This document shows positions 27,635 through 36,179 of a DNA stretch of 64,000 nucleotides, piece by piece. Source of the DNA: Bradyrhizobium ottawaense. Lineage in GTDB: Bacteria; Pseudomonadota; Alphaproteobacteria; Rhizobiales; Xanthobacteraceae. The notes under the pieces are model-generated. The model saw only the letters and a list, made by a program, of their open reading frames with translations, was not told where the DNA came from and searched no databases. Location of the stretch: NCBI RefSeq assembly GCF_900099825.1, contig NZ_LT629693.1, positions 6,335,001 to 6,399,000 on the forward strand. Direction: 5' to 3'. Position numbers and translations under genes: made by a program. Position 1 is the first letter of the stretch; every line of letters starts with the position of its first letter.

Positions 27635-28852
27635 TCATGATGTGTCGATTCTGATCGTGGCAGGGGCTGCGGCGGGACGGGTGCGCGGTGAGCATCCGCG
27701 CTGGAACCTCTCGATGATAATCATGCGACCGCCGCAGCACGGGCACGGCTGCGATAGCGGCTTGGGTTCCTCAGTCTCGGCGCGCCTTGTATCCGCGGCC
27801 TCGGGCTGTGCCGTTGATGGGTCGAGCAATCGGCGCGCTCGGACGATGTTACCGGCGCGCGTGCCGCTGGCGAGCAGGCCGTAGTGGCGGATGCGGTGGA
27901 AGCCGTGCGGCAGGACGTGGGTCAGGAATCTGCGGATGAACTCGGCGGTACCGAGTGTCATGACCTTCTGGCGATCACGACCTTCGGTGCGATAGTCCTT
28001 CCATCGGAAGGTGACGCCGTTGCGGTCGCAGGCAATCAATCTGCTGTTGGCGATGGCGACACGGTGGGTATAGCGCGACAGATAGGCCAAAACGGCCTGT
28101 GGCCCGCCGAACGGACGCTTGGCATAGACCACCCATTCGACACGGCGCAATGGGGCGAGATACGCGACGAACGCCTGTGCGTCAGCGAGGGCGGCGTGGC
28201 CGCCGAAGAACTTCAGGTGGCCGGCTTTGTGGGCCGCGATCAGCTTCTCCAGGAACAGTCGGCGGAACAGGCGAGAGAGCACGCGCACCGGCAGGAAAAA
28301 GCCGGGCCGGCACGCCACCCAGCGCTCGCCGTCGAATGAGATTCCGCCGCCCGGCACGATCATGTGCACGTGCGGATGATGGGTCATGGCGGAGCCCCAG
28401 GTATGGAGGACCGAGGTGATGCCGACGCGGGCGCCGAGGTGCTTGGGGTCGGCTGCGATGGTGATCAGGGTCTCGGCGGATGCCTTGAACAGCAAATCAT
28501 AAATGACAGCCTTGTTCTGGTAGGCGATGTCGGCGACGGCCGCCGGCAGTGTGAACACGACATGATAGTACGGCACCGGCAGCAGGTCGGTCTCGCGCGC
28601 GGCCAGCCAGTCCTTTGCTGCCGCGCCCTGGCACTTCGGGCAGTGCCGGTTGCGGCAAGAGTTGTACGAGATCTGGCTGTGCGCGCACTGCTCGCAGCGC
28701 GCGACATGGCCGCCGAGGGCCGCCGTGCGGCAGTTCTCGATCGCCGACATCACCTTGAGTTGGCCGAGGCTGACATGGCCGGCATTGGCCCGGCGCCATG
28801 CCGGGCCGTGGCCGCGGAAGATATCCGCGACCTCCAGCGATGGACGCGACAC
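27635..28852 (-). CDS. IS91 family transposase (HUH, Y2)
   Basis: This is a 405-residue rolling-circle transposase. The N-terminal zinc-binding cysteines are C53, C56, C66, C71 and C74 (ARCEQC and CRNRHCPKC). The HUH metal site is HPHVH at about 159-163. The twin catalytic tyrosines are in YLSRY at 257-261. A C-terminal CPCCGG zinc knuckle follows. It nicks one strand and starts replication from the element origin. The gene appears intact and is preceded by the recombinase gene. Confidence 0.92.
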   Translation of the reverse strand: MSRPSLEVADIFRGHGPAWRRANAGHVSLGQLKVMSAIENCRTAALGGHVARCEQCAHSQISYNSCRNRHCPKCQGAAAKDWLAARETDLLPVPYYHVVFTLPAAVADIAYQNKAVIYDLLFKASAETLITIAADPKHLGARVGITSVLHTWGSAMTHHPHVHMIVPGGGISFDGERWVACRPGFFLPVRVLSRLFRRLFLEKLIAAHKAGHLKFFGGHAALADAQAFVAYLAPLRRVEWVVYAKRPFGGPQAVLAYLSRYTHRVAIANSRLIACDRNGVTFRWKDYRTEGRDRQKVMTLGTAEFIRRFLTHVLPHGFHRIRHYGLLASGTRAGNIVRARRLLDPSTAQPEAADTRRAETEEPKPLSQPCPCCGGRMIIIERFQRGCSPRTRPAAAPATIRIDTS

Positions 28853-28862
28853 GCGCCGCGCT

Positions 28863-29741
28863 TCAGGCGGGCGGTTCGGCGCCCTCCCTGAGCTTGGTTG
28901 TAATGCGATCGAACGGGCTCACGATCTCCCGGATGGTCTTGGTGGCGACACGCGTATAGAGCGCGGTGGTGTCGAGCTTGGCATGTCCCAACAAGACCTG
29001 GATCACCCTGATATCGGTGTTCTGCTCCAGAAGATGCGTCGCAAAGCTGTGTCGCAGGGTGTGCGGGGACACCTGCTTGCCGATCTCGGCCATCTGGGCC
29101 GCGGTATCGCAGGCGCGCCTGAGCTGGCGCGCTGACATCGGGTTGACCGGGTTCATTCCGGGAAACAGCCACCCCTGTGGACGTGCCGCGTTGTACCAGG
29201 CGCGCAACAGCTCGAGCAGATGCGGCGAAAGCATAACGTAGCGGTCTTTGTGGCCCTTGCCCTGTTCGATCCGGATCACCATGCGCTTGCTGTCGATGTC
29301 GGATACCTTCAGCGCGACCACCTCGGACACGCGCAATCCGGCTCCATAGGCTACACTCAATGCCGCCTTGTATTTGAGCTCCGGTGCCGCATCGAGAAAG
29401 CGGGCGACTTCTTCCGGGCTCAGGACCACCGGCAGCTTGCGGGGCACGTGGATAAACTGGGTGTGGTTCACGATGTCGGCGCGCCCGAGCGTGATCTTGA
29501 AAAAGAACCGCAGTGTCGAGACGCTTTGGTTGAGGGTCGGAACGCCGGCACCGCTCGTCGCCAGATGGAGCTGATAGCGGCGTACGTCTTCAAAACTCGC
29601 CGTGTCGGGCGAGCGGCCGAGGAAGGCAGCGAAGTGCTTGACCCTCTGCACGTAGTCATGTTGGGTCTTCGGCGCGAACTTGCGGATCGTCATGTCTTCG
29701 ATCATGCGCTGCCGCAGCGGGCTTATGGCCTTATCGGTCAT
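28863..29741 (-). CDS. Tyrosine-type recombinase/integrase
   Basis: This 292-residue phage-integrase-family recombinase has a SAM-like N-terminal domain (residues 10-95) and a full catalytic set: Arg137 in AGLRVSE, a lysine near 162-165 in GKGHKDR, His227/Arg230 in HTLRHSFATHLL, His253 in LGHAKLDTT and nucleophile Tyr262. It belongs to the group paired with IS91-type transposases. The 10-bp gap to the transposase indicates one transcript. Confidence 0.92.
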   Translation of the reverse strand: MTDKAISPLRQRMIEDMTIRKFAPKTQHDYVQRVKHFAAFLGRSPDTASFEDVRRYQLHLATSGAGVPTLNQSVSTLRFFFKITLGRADIVNHTQFIHVPRKLPVVLSPEEVARFLDAAPELKYKAALSVAYGAGLRVSEVVALKVSDIDSKRMVIRIEQGKGHKDRYVMLSPHLLELLRAWYNAARPQGWLFPGMNPVNPMSARQLRRACDTAAQMAEIGKQVSPHTLRHSFATHLLEQNTDIRVIQVLLGHAKLDTTALYTRVATKTIREIVSPFDRITTKLREGAEPPA

Positions 29742-29962
29742 GAGGGATGCTCCTGTCTTGATGGAGGTTGCGAACCCCTCATCTCAAGACAGGACGCCCC
29801 GCCGCGCTATCGTGTTGGCTGTGCTGCCAGCCGCAGGCGCCCTACCGCGCGAGCGGTTTAGTCCGTTGGACCCAAAGCGGAAATCGCGCTTACAGATGAA
29901 TAGCCAATGTCACGGCGGTCACGGCGCTTTACAGGAACGCGCTAGGGCTAATGCCTGTATGA

Positions 29963-30157
29963 TTATCTGTGACTCTTGAGGGTTAAGGCGAAGTAGGCCA
30001 AGCCACCCGCAACAATGAGGCCAATCCAACTTACCCACATTGGCGCGCTCCAGCCGCCAACCACAACTGGCCAACCCATATAGATTCGCAAGACATGAAG
30101 CAGCGCAACAAGTGCGAAAATTGTGCCAGCTATCAGATGGAATAATTTGTCATTCAT
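29963..30157 (-). CDS. Small membrane protein
   Basis: This 64-residue protein has two hydrophobic helices, LFHLIAGTIFALVALLHVL and VSWIGLIVAGGLAYFAL, joined by a loop with a WPVVVGGWSAPMW stretch. The ATG at 30157 has GGAG 6 nt upstream; another ATG 12 bp earlier is in frame. Function unknown. It belongs to a local group of small membrane proteins (29963-31196). Confidence 0.65.
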   Translation of the reverse strand: MNDKLFHLIAGTIFALVALLHVLRIYMGWPVVVGGWSAPMWVSWIGLIVAGGLAYFALTLKSHR

Positions 30158-30246
30158 GGCACTCTCCATTCAATCCGATGGATATCTTGGTATCGACGCG
30201 ACCTATTCCTGTCATTTGCAGCGCGAGTAGTGCCTCAGTTCGAAAT

Positions 30247-30648
30247 TTATAACCTGCGCGAAGTTGGCGCAGTGAAGCCAGCCCAGATTAGATAAAGGCC
30301 GAGCACGAGGGTGGGCGCGAGATATAGATAAATATGTTCGCCATATTGCATCCGCTCGAATTGCCGGATTAACGCTTCGGGCGTCAGAAACAAGAGTAGC
30401 AGACCTTTCGCGAGGATCAACCATCCGACTAGAGTTACTACCACCGGTAACGCACCACCCGACCAGACATTGTGCCCGAGTACCATCGCGAGGCCCAATG
30501 CGATGCTGATGATGGCGTAGGTAAACATCAGTGGCTTGTCGGAAATCGCGGTTTCGACGATTGCGCTCCCGCGCACTAGCAAAGCGGCAATGAGCAAGAC
30601 GGTGAAAAGGCCAATAAACCTTGCAAGGAAAACAGTGAGTCGGGACAT
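30247..30648 (-). CDS. Four-helix membrane protein of unknown function
   Basis: This 133-residue product has four hydrophobic segments: VFLARFIGLFTVLLIAALLV, MFTYAIISIALGLAMVLGH, VVVTLVGWLILAKGLLLLFL and a last one at LAPTLVLGLYLIWAGF. ATG 30648 is clear because GGAGG lies 7 nt upstream; the longer frame from 30756 would run into the divergent gene. There is no recognisable catalytic motif. It diverges from the frameshifted membrane-protein gene. Confidence 0.7.
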   Translation of the reverse strand: MSRLTVFLARFIGLFTVLLIAALLVRGSAIVETAISDKPLMFTYAIISIALGLAMVLGHNVWSGGALPVVVTLVGWLILAKGLLLLFLTPEALIRQFERMQYGEHIYLYLAPTLVLGLYLIWAGFTAPTSRRL

Positions 30649-30661
30649 GCAAACCTCCGCT

Positions 30662-31196
30662 ATGGGACCACCGAAGATGTCGGCAAGCGATCGCTTCGGC
30701 GGACTAAGCAAGCGTTCCGCAATCATCATAGGCGCGGTGATCCTTATAGGACTCATCCATCATACAGACCACGTTCTGCGTGTCGATCACAGCGGCTGGC
30801 CGTTCCGGGCGGACGTAAATCCTTTCACTTTTAGTCTTCTCGCTTATCCAATCTCGCTGTTTGCCCTGCTCGGGCCGGCGCGATTGTTCTGGCTGCGCTG
30901 GCTCGTTCTTTTGGTGGGAGCCGGTTTCACCCCTTTCGGCGCATTTCATGATCGAAACCCCCGGCATGCAATACGCAATGTGGGCTCACAATCACAGCTT
31001 AGAGCCGCAGCAACCGGACACTCATAACCTTCTTGGGCTCCAATCGACCGCTTTGGGACTCGTGGCCGTCGGCGTCTCAATGACACTCAACCTGCTCGTT
31101 GTAGCCGGAGTGCTATCGATGCTGTGGGATGGCAAGCAGCGGCCGGGCACGCCGATTGCAATCCTGCCGCTGCCCGGCCTTATCAGTGAAGCGTAA
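30662..31196 (+). pseudogene. Frameshifted membrane protein gene
   Basis: The first frame encodes SAIIIGAVILIGLIHHTDHV, an RVDHSGWPFRADVNPFTFS segment and two further helices, then loses sense after GAGFTPF near 30935. The +1-shifted frame continues naturally with AHFMIETPGMQYAMWAHNH, a helix LVAVGVSMTLNLLVVAGVLS and MLWDGK to the stop at 31196. Joining the frames gives a multi-helix membrane protein of about 175 residues. A one-base insertion (or two-base loss) in the CCCCTTTCGG region explains it. A sequencing error is possible. A second ATG at 30677 is an alternative start. Confidence 0.7.
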
Positions 31197-31407
31197 TCGA
31201 GAGCCTTACTGCCGCGAATGAGACCAGCTCCAAGGCTTAGAACGGCGCCGGCGAGAAACAGCGCGCCGACATGGGCGAGATTGACGAGGCCATTGGGCCC
31301 ACAGCGCTCGGAGACGTGACTGCCTGATCGAAACACCTGATCGAATTTCGGAGAGGCCGCCGCTCGGCGATCTTTCTTTTTGCGCCGATCACGCTGCGGC
31401 GCATGAG

Positions 31408-31497
31408 TCTGCTTCTGTGAAGGTTTGCGGATGGCGGCCCATGAAGGTGGCGCGGTGGTCACGGGGGCCGGCGTACGCAAACCTTCACAGAAGCAGA
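31408..31497. repeat. 90-bp hairpin carrying copy 2 of the 69-bp repeat
   Basis: Perfect 22-bp inverted arms lie at 31408-31429 and 31476-31497, with a 46-nt loop. The central 69 bp (31416-31484) are identical to 27278-27346. The arms contain GTGAAGGTTTGCG and its complement. It lies in the 400-bp gap before the DedA gene, otherwise without a supported gene. The shape suggests a MITE- or REPIN-like mobile hairpin or the terminus of an unidentified element. Confidence 0.8.
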
Positions 31498-31595
31498 AGC
31501 CACGTGTAGCGCGCAATGATCGTAGCCATCGACAACAAGGAGGTTTTGGCTTAACAGGAATGCCTAATCGTTGCCATCAGATTTGAACGTGAAGC

Positions 31596-32240
31596 ATGTC
31601 ATTTCTGAATCAAACAACCGTCGACGAACTCATTGCGTCTTATGGGTATATTGCGATCTTCGGGATTATCTTGCTCGAGAGCGCCGGCATCCCCTTGCCG
31701 GGAGAAACCATTCTCATTGGCGCGGCTATTTACGCAGGCTCGCATGATACGCTGGACATACGGTTGATCATTGCGATGGCGGCAGCCGCGGCAATTCTTG
31801 GCGACAATATCGGCTACTGGCTCGGGCTCAAACTTGGGCGAAAAGCGTTGCTCAGGTGGGGACACTTGTTAGGTTTGGACCAGCGGAAGCTCGATCTGGG
31901 CGAATATCTCTTCCTCCGGCATGGCGGCAAAATTGTCTTTCTAGGACGCTTCGTCGCGGTACTGCGCGTATTTGCTGCCGTGCTCGCCGGCGTTAATCGT
32001 TTCCCACCGTTGCAGTTCCTGCTTTTCAACGCACTGGGCGGGATTGCATGGGCAGTTACATTCGGGACCGGTGGGTATTTGCTGGGCCACGCCTTTGATA
32101 GCGTTGCGGGACCGTTCGGATGGCTGACGCTCGCAGCGGCAGTCATCACTCTCTTCTTGATTTGGCGCTACTACAAACATCACGAGGAGCAACTGCTCAG
32201 GGATGCGGAACGCGAGCTGGCCTTACTACGACAAAGGTAA
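31596..32240 (+). CDS. DedA family (VTT domain) inner-membrane protein
   Basis: This 214-residue protein has the DedA/VTT core: LLESAGIPLPGETILI early, an ILGDNIGYWLGLKLG segment, then FLGRFVAVLRVFAAVLAGVNR with the conserved FxGR...R pattern and a final GGIAWAVTFGTGGYLLG. DedA proteins are lipid-flippase-related membrane proteins involved in envelope homeostasis. The tail is basic and helical. It is a single gene between the hairpin repeat and IS element B. Confidence 0.92.
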   Translation: MSFLNQTTVDELIASYGYIAIFGIILLESAGIPLPGETILIGAAIYAGSHDTLDIRLIIAMAAAAAILGDNIGYWLGLKLGRKALLRWGHLLGLDQRKLDLGEYLFLRHGGKIVFLGRFVAVLRVFAAVLAGVNRFPPLQFLLFNALGGIAWAVTFGTGGYLLGHAFDSVAGPFGWLTLAAAVITLFLIWRYYKHHEEQLLRDAERELALLRQR

Positions 32241-32372
32241 CCTCGTCGGCGGAGGTAGGGGACCCCGACCCGAAGGCAGAGATCATCAAACCCGGCCCAG
32301 ATGAGGTCCTCACAAGCTGAGACATGTTTCCGCCGGACTGTTGGGGATGGGCTCACAATGTCCGATAATGGG

Positions 32373-33949
32373 ATGGTCCGGCCGTGCTCCTGCCCCGCCA
32401 GCAAGCGAAGCTGGCAAGGGGCGCCAAAGACAAGGAGCACGCCATGTCTCAGATACCCAATACCGCGATCGCCGTGATCGGCATCGATATTGGCAAGAAC
32501 TCGTTCCACGTCGTGGGCCACGATGCGCGCGGCGCCATCGCGCTGCGGCAAAAGTGGTCGCGAGGCCAAGTGGAAGCGCGGCTCGCCAATATGCCGCCCT
32601 GCCTGGTCGGCATGGAAGCCTGCGTCGGCGCACATCACCTGAGCCGCAAACTCGCATCGCTTGGTCACGATGCCAGGTTGATGCCGGCCAAATATGTCCG
32701 CCCCTATAGCAAGGGACAGAAGAACGACTACAATGATGCCGAAGCGATTGCCGAAGCCGTGCAGCGCCCGACGATGAAGTTCGTGGCGACCAAGACCGCG
32801 GAGCAACTGGATCTGCAGGCGCTGCATCGGGTGCGCGAGCGGCTGGTGTCGCAACGCACCGGCATCATCAACCAGATTCGCGCCTTCATGCTGGAACGCG
32901 GGATCGCCGTGCGCCAGGGTATCGGGTTCCTGCGCACGGAACTGCCCACCATCCTTGCGACGCGCACCGATGCCCTGTCGCCACGCATGTTGCGTGTCAT
33001 CGAGGAGTTGGCAGGCGACTGGCGCCGACTGGATCAGCGTATCGATGGCCTATCCGGCGAGATCGAAGCACTGGCCCGTCAAGATCCGGCATGTTCGCGC
33101 CTGATGACGGTGCCCGGCATCGGGCCGATCATTTCGAGCGCCATGGTGGCCGCGATCGGCACTGGAGACGTATTCTCCAAAGGCCGCGACTTCGGCGCCT
33201 GGCTCGGACTGGTGCCCAAACAGATCTCGACGGGAGACCGCACGATCCTCGGCAAAATCTCCAGGCGCGGCAATCGCTACCTGCGCGTTCTGTTCGTGCA
33301 GGCGGCATGGGTTGTGCTGGTCAGGATCAAGGACTGGGAACGTTACGGGCTCAATTCCTGGATCGAAGCCGCCAAAAGGCGGTTGCACCACAACGTGCTC
33401 GCGATCGCGCTCGCCAACAAGCTTGCCCGGATCGCCTGGGCGGTGCTGGCCAAGGGACGCGCCTTCGAGCTGACGAGGACCGATGATGCAAGCGTCCGAC
33501 CCGCTTGGGTCCTCGCGCCGTGCTCGGCGCGGTCAAGGCGCAGCCTGGCAACGCCGGCGCGAGCCGCAAGCCAAGCGCGACGGCCGGCCTTGACCACCCC
33601 TGCGCGCGACGCGATCGACGTTCTGCGGGCCGGGACGAAGGAACGGCGATTGGCTCGAACAAAGGAACTGCGCGATATGAGGAGCAAGCGATGACGTAAC
33701 CCTATCAACAGTTTCCAGCCGAGGTCTGCGAGAGGATGAGACGAGATGGAGGTTCGGTCTTCCCGGCGCGTGCGAACACTGGTGACCCCGATGGCCCGGT
33801 TGAGGCCTGTCCGTTAATGAGAACGCACGCGCGCTGATATCCATGATGGCCCGGAGCACCACTGCTCCAATCCAGAGGCCGGATACATTGATGCAAGACC
33901 GCTCACCGCCAACTCGGCGAAATCTTCTTGCAACGCGCGGCCGGACCAT
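32373..33949 (+). mobile_element. IS110-family (IS1111-type) element B, apparently complete
   Basis: A perfect 12-bp inverted repeat, ATGGTCCGGCCG at 32373-32384 and its complement at 33938-33949, brackets an intact transposase gene. The gene starts 59 bp after the left repeat and ends 243 bp before the right repeat. This layout equals that of elements A, C and D. The 3' non-coding stretch 33695-33937 is the candidate bridge-RNA region. Confidence 0.78.
32444..33694 (+). CDS. IS110 family transposase
   Basis: This 416-residue DEDD-type transposase has the acidic triad region in GIDIGKNSFH, GMEACVGAHH and KNDYNDAEAIAEA. The C-terminal transposase_20 domain covers VPGIGPIISSAMVAAIG through FGAWLGLVPKQISTGDR and RRGNRYLR. 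After the usual end (ALANKLARIAWAVLAKGRAFE) a further 70 Arg/Ala-rich residues follow, making it longer than elements A, C and D. ATG 32444 has AAGGAG 7-9 nt upstream. The frame is uninterrupted. Confidence 0.93.
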   Translation: MSQIPNTAIAVIGIDIGKNSFHVVGHDARGAIALRQKWSRGQVEARLANMPPCLVGMEACVGAHHLSRKLASLGHDARLMPAKYVRPYSKGQKNDYNDAEAIAEAVQRPTMKFVATKTAEQLDLQALHRVRERLVSQRTGIINQIRAFMLERGIAVRQGIGFLRTELPTILATRTDALSPRMLRVIEELAGDWRRLDQRIDGLSGEIEALARQDPACSRLMTVPGIGPIISSAMVAAIGTGDVFSKGRDFGAWLGLVPKQISTGDRTILGKISRRGNRYLRVLFVQAAWVVLVRIKDWERYGLNSWIEAAKRRLHHNVLAIALANKLARIAWAVLAKGRAFELTRTDDASVRPAWVLAPCSARSRRSLATPARAASQARRPALTTPARDAIDVLRAGTKERRLARTKELRDMRSKR

Positions 33950-34175
33950 ACATGCGGGTCAATCGCGTCGGTTTGGCCTGCCGCCAGCTACTTCCGCTCT
34001 ACCCCGAACAACGGACTCGCGAGACCGACCCCAGTCTGGTCCGTTTCGTGCCACAAACGGACTCATATGCTGCGGTGTCGCCTTGTCGTCCTCCAAATCG
34101 AGTTCGCCGGGATGGATCGCACATCGCTGCAGTCGATGGTTGCTATGAGTCGTTCAATCTCACCGCAATCGCGGA
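33950..34175. other. Right flank of element B, no gene
   Basis: No supported gene. A 15-bp phrase at 33956-33970 (GGGTCAATCGCGTCG) recurs at 34580-34594, suggesting remnants of older dispersed repeats on both sides of the small secreted-protein gene. Confidence 0.4.
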
Positions 34176-34403
34176 TCAGCCGCAGACTCGCACCCGGCGG
34201 ACCCGCCAGCCACGGCCGTCCCAGAAACGCTGTTGCACCCATTCGCAACTGCCATAATCGTCGTATGGCCCGGGACCTGCTCCGTAAGGGGCAGGCTGAT
34301 AATAGCGGCCCGGAGCCGCGACGCCAGGCTGCGCGCTTGCGGGCGTCGCGGCGAGCGAGCCAATCGTTGCGACCGCGACAAAGGCAGCAAATGTCTTCTT
34401 CAT
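34176..34403 (-). CDS. Small secreted protein with Trp/Arg-rich C-terminus
   Basis: This 75-residue product has a clear Sec signal (MKKTFAAFVAVATIGSLAATPASA), a Gly/Pro/Tyr-rich linker and a compact end beginning CEWVQQRFWDGRGW and closing on a second cysteine, which could pair with the first in a disulfide. GGAGGG lies 8 nt before the ATG. Short exported Gly/Tyr-rich proteins of this kind are common in Bradyrhizobium; their role is unknown. Confidence 0.7.
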   Translation of the reverse strand: MKKTFAAFVAVATIGSLAATPASAQPGVAAPGRYYQPAPYGAGPGPYDDYGSCEWVQQRFWDGRGWRVRRVRVCG

Positions 34404-34747
34404 TCCAGGCCCTCCTGTGCGTGCATGGCGTGCGGCCACGGCACCGCCGCACCACCGACAAGCGTGATGAAATCGCGCCGCCTCACGGGATTCCTTTGTG
34501 CCGGAGCACACCCTAGCGCATCGTGGACGAGAACGGTGTTTCGCAGCACAGCAAAATAGGCCGCCTTATGTCCGAGAAAGGGTCAATCGCGTCGATTTTG
34601 GCATGTCGGCAGCATGTCCGGTTCGCGGTTAATATCGGAAGTGCGGGATGTCCGAGTTTGCCAGTTGAAGGCATCGGTTTGGCGGGGCATTCCCCATGTT
34701 GGCGATCGACGCGTCGTGACCGGTACCTTTTGGGTTTCACGCTCGAG
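34404..34747. other. Intergenic DNA with repeat remnants
   Basis: No supported gene. It carries the second copy of the 15-bp phrase at 34580-34594 and leads into the IS5-type remnant. The first 100 bp should hold the promoter of the small secreted-protein gene. Confidence 0.4.
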
Positions 34748-34978
34748 TGCTCCTGGCGCGATCCGCCCGAAACCTGTGGCCTCCACACCACTTGCTATAA
34801 TCGTTTCGTTCGGTGGCGGCGGGCCGGCGTTTGGGACCGAATCACGGATGCGCTGGCCGCCGGTCATGACCCGACGGTGCAGATGATCGATACTTCCATT
34901 GTTCGCGTGCACCGGCACGGAGCCTGCGTCGCTGGCCTTCATCAAGCTCGCATCGATCCGCGTTTGGCTGCGCGCTAA
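34748..34978 (+). pseudogene. IS5-family transposase fragment
   Basis: The frame from about 34748 reads CSWRDPPETCGLHTTCYNRFVRW, with cysteine replacements scattered in it (shown only as a short part of the domain), then RAGVWDRITDAL and VQMIDTSIVRVHRHGA. This is the N-terminal region of IS5/IS1182-like transposases around the first catalytic aspartate (MIDTS). It ends at 34978 without the rest of the catalytic domain. It is a decayed leftover. Confidence 0.7.
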
Positions 34979-35112
34979 TCAGTCCGCGCCCTGGCAAGCA
35001 TCCCGTCTCACAAAGCAAGGAATTTTGCAGACGTGTGAAGCATTTCACACGGCTCATGCGCGCCGGGCGATAAGGCAGGCTCCGGGGATCAATGCGTATG
35101 ATGGAGGCGTCC

Positions 35113-35367
35113 ATGCACGGCTCGCTCGACAAGCAGCCCCGCGAGGGCAAGAGCGCTTATCGTAACTGGAACATGAAGCTGATTGCCCTGCCCATCCTTG
35201 GCGTGGTCGCGCTGATCGCGTTTGTTGTCAGCCATCCGGGGGCATCGAAATGGATATCGGACGCGGCCCAGGCCGAATTTGCCGGCACGGACTTCGTTCC
35301 GGATATTGCCCCGCCGACGCAGCTGGCCCAGCCGGGTAACCAGATCCGGACCGTCAAGGCTTATTGA
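35113..35367 (+). CDS. Small membrane-anchored hypothetical protein
   Basis: This 84-residue protein has one transmembrane helix (IALPILGVVALIAFVVSH) after a short basic cytoplasmic start. An outward-facing tail follows, with WISDAAQAEFAGTDF and a proline-rich end. The ATG at 35113 has GGAGG 5-6 nt upstream; in-frame ATGs at 35092 and 35101 have none. Not recognised. Confidence 0.65.
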   Translation: MHGSLDKQPREGKSAYRNWNMKLIALPILGVVALIAFVVSHPGASKWISDAAQAEFAGTDFVPDIAPPTQLAQPGNQIRTVKAY

Positions 35368-35418
35368 GGGGCCGGAGATCGGCGCCGCATTCGATCGTGA
35401 ACTCGGCGCCGCGCGCTT

Positions 35419-36105
35419 CTACATCTCGAACACCGCCACGGCGCGGATCGGCGAGGCGGTGCCGCCGCGCCACTTCATCGGCAGGCCGATGAAGGTGAAT
35501 TGGCCCTTGCCGAGCAGTGCCTCGAGATTGCACAGGCTTTCGATATGGGTGATGTCGAGGTCGAGGCAGGCCTTGTGAACCAGCGCATTGACGTCGCCCT
35601 CAGGGCCGGGCCGCATCGAATCGATGCCGAAATGCACGACGCCCTGCCTTGCCAGCCATTCCGTGGCGGCGACGTTCACGCCCGAATTGTCGCTGGAATA
35701 TTCCTTGCGCGGGAAGGTGCGGGCGTGGTGGCCGGTGCAGAGCAGGACGGTGCCACCCTTGGGCACTGGCACGCCGGCCTTCGCCACCGCCGCCTCGAGA
35801 TCAGCGGGCGCAATCTCGGCGCGCGGCGCGATGTGACTCAGGTCGATGCAGATGCCCGGCACGATGCACTTCTCCAGCGGATACTGATCGATCGATATGC
35901 CTGACTTGCCGAAGTGAAGGGGCGCGTCCATATGGGTGCCGGCATGGTCGACCATCGAGATGAACATCGACGCCAGTCCGTGCACGTTGCCGGACTCGGC
36001 AAAGGATTCCTCATGGCTCTTCCAGACACCGTGCATGACCGGGGGATGACCGGGGTAGCTCGGGGTGCGGTGATATAGTTCTCGGCTGAGATCGACGATC
36101 TTCAC
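35419..36105 (-). CDS. Cyclase family protein (kynurenine formamidase/isatin hydrolase fold)
   Basis: This 228-residue hydrolase has the metal-binding motif DHAGTHMDAPLHF near residues 53-65, the hallmark HxGTHxDxPxH of kynurenine formamidases and isatin hydrolases. VDLSRELYHRTPSYPGHPP at the start and the FIGLPMKWRGGTASPIRAVA end fit the fold. It sits 74 bp after the TRAP large-permease gene on the same strand. It probably opens a cyclic amide or lactone imported or produced by that system; the substrate is unknown. Confidence 0.9.
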   Translation of the reverse strand: MKIVDLSRELYHRTPSYPGHPPVMHGVWKSHEESFAESGNVHGLASMFISMVDHAGTHMDAPLHFGKSGISIDQYPLEKCIVPGICIDLSHIAPRAEIAPADLEAAVAKAGVPVPKGGTVLLCTGHHARTFPRKEYSSDNSGVNVAATEWLARQGVVHFGIDSMRPGPEGDVNALVHKACLDLDITHIESLCNLEALLGKGQFTFIGLPMKWRGGTASPIRAVAVFEM

Positions 36106-36179
36106 GGCGGGGACCCTTCTTGCAAAAGTTTCCCGTCATGCTGGCGTTTTTCTTAGCCGGCGGCAAGACGGCCGGCCGG

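Larger units (their letters stand above)
27635..29741 (-). mobile_element. IS91-type element (coding core; ends not resolved)
   Basis: A tyrosine recombinase gene followed 10 bp later by a Y2/HUH transposase gene on the same strand forms the coding core of an IS91-family element of the two-gene type. The true ends lie outside the genes, somewhere in 27350-27634 and 29742-29960, and I could not identify the conserved origin and terminus sequences with confidence. IS91 elements move by rolling-circle transposition and can carry adjacent DNA. Confidence 0.7.

Noticed and set aside
31022..31516. Minus-strand frame with a hydrophobic stretch over 31199-31300
   Set aside because: It overlaps the frameshifted membrane-protein gene and the hairpin repeat, has no ribosome site and no recognisable motif; the hydrophobic run alone is not enough.
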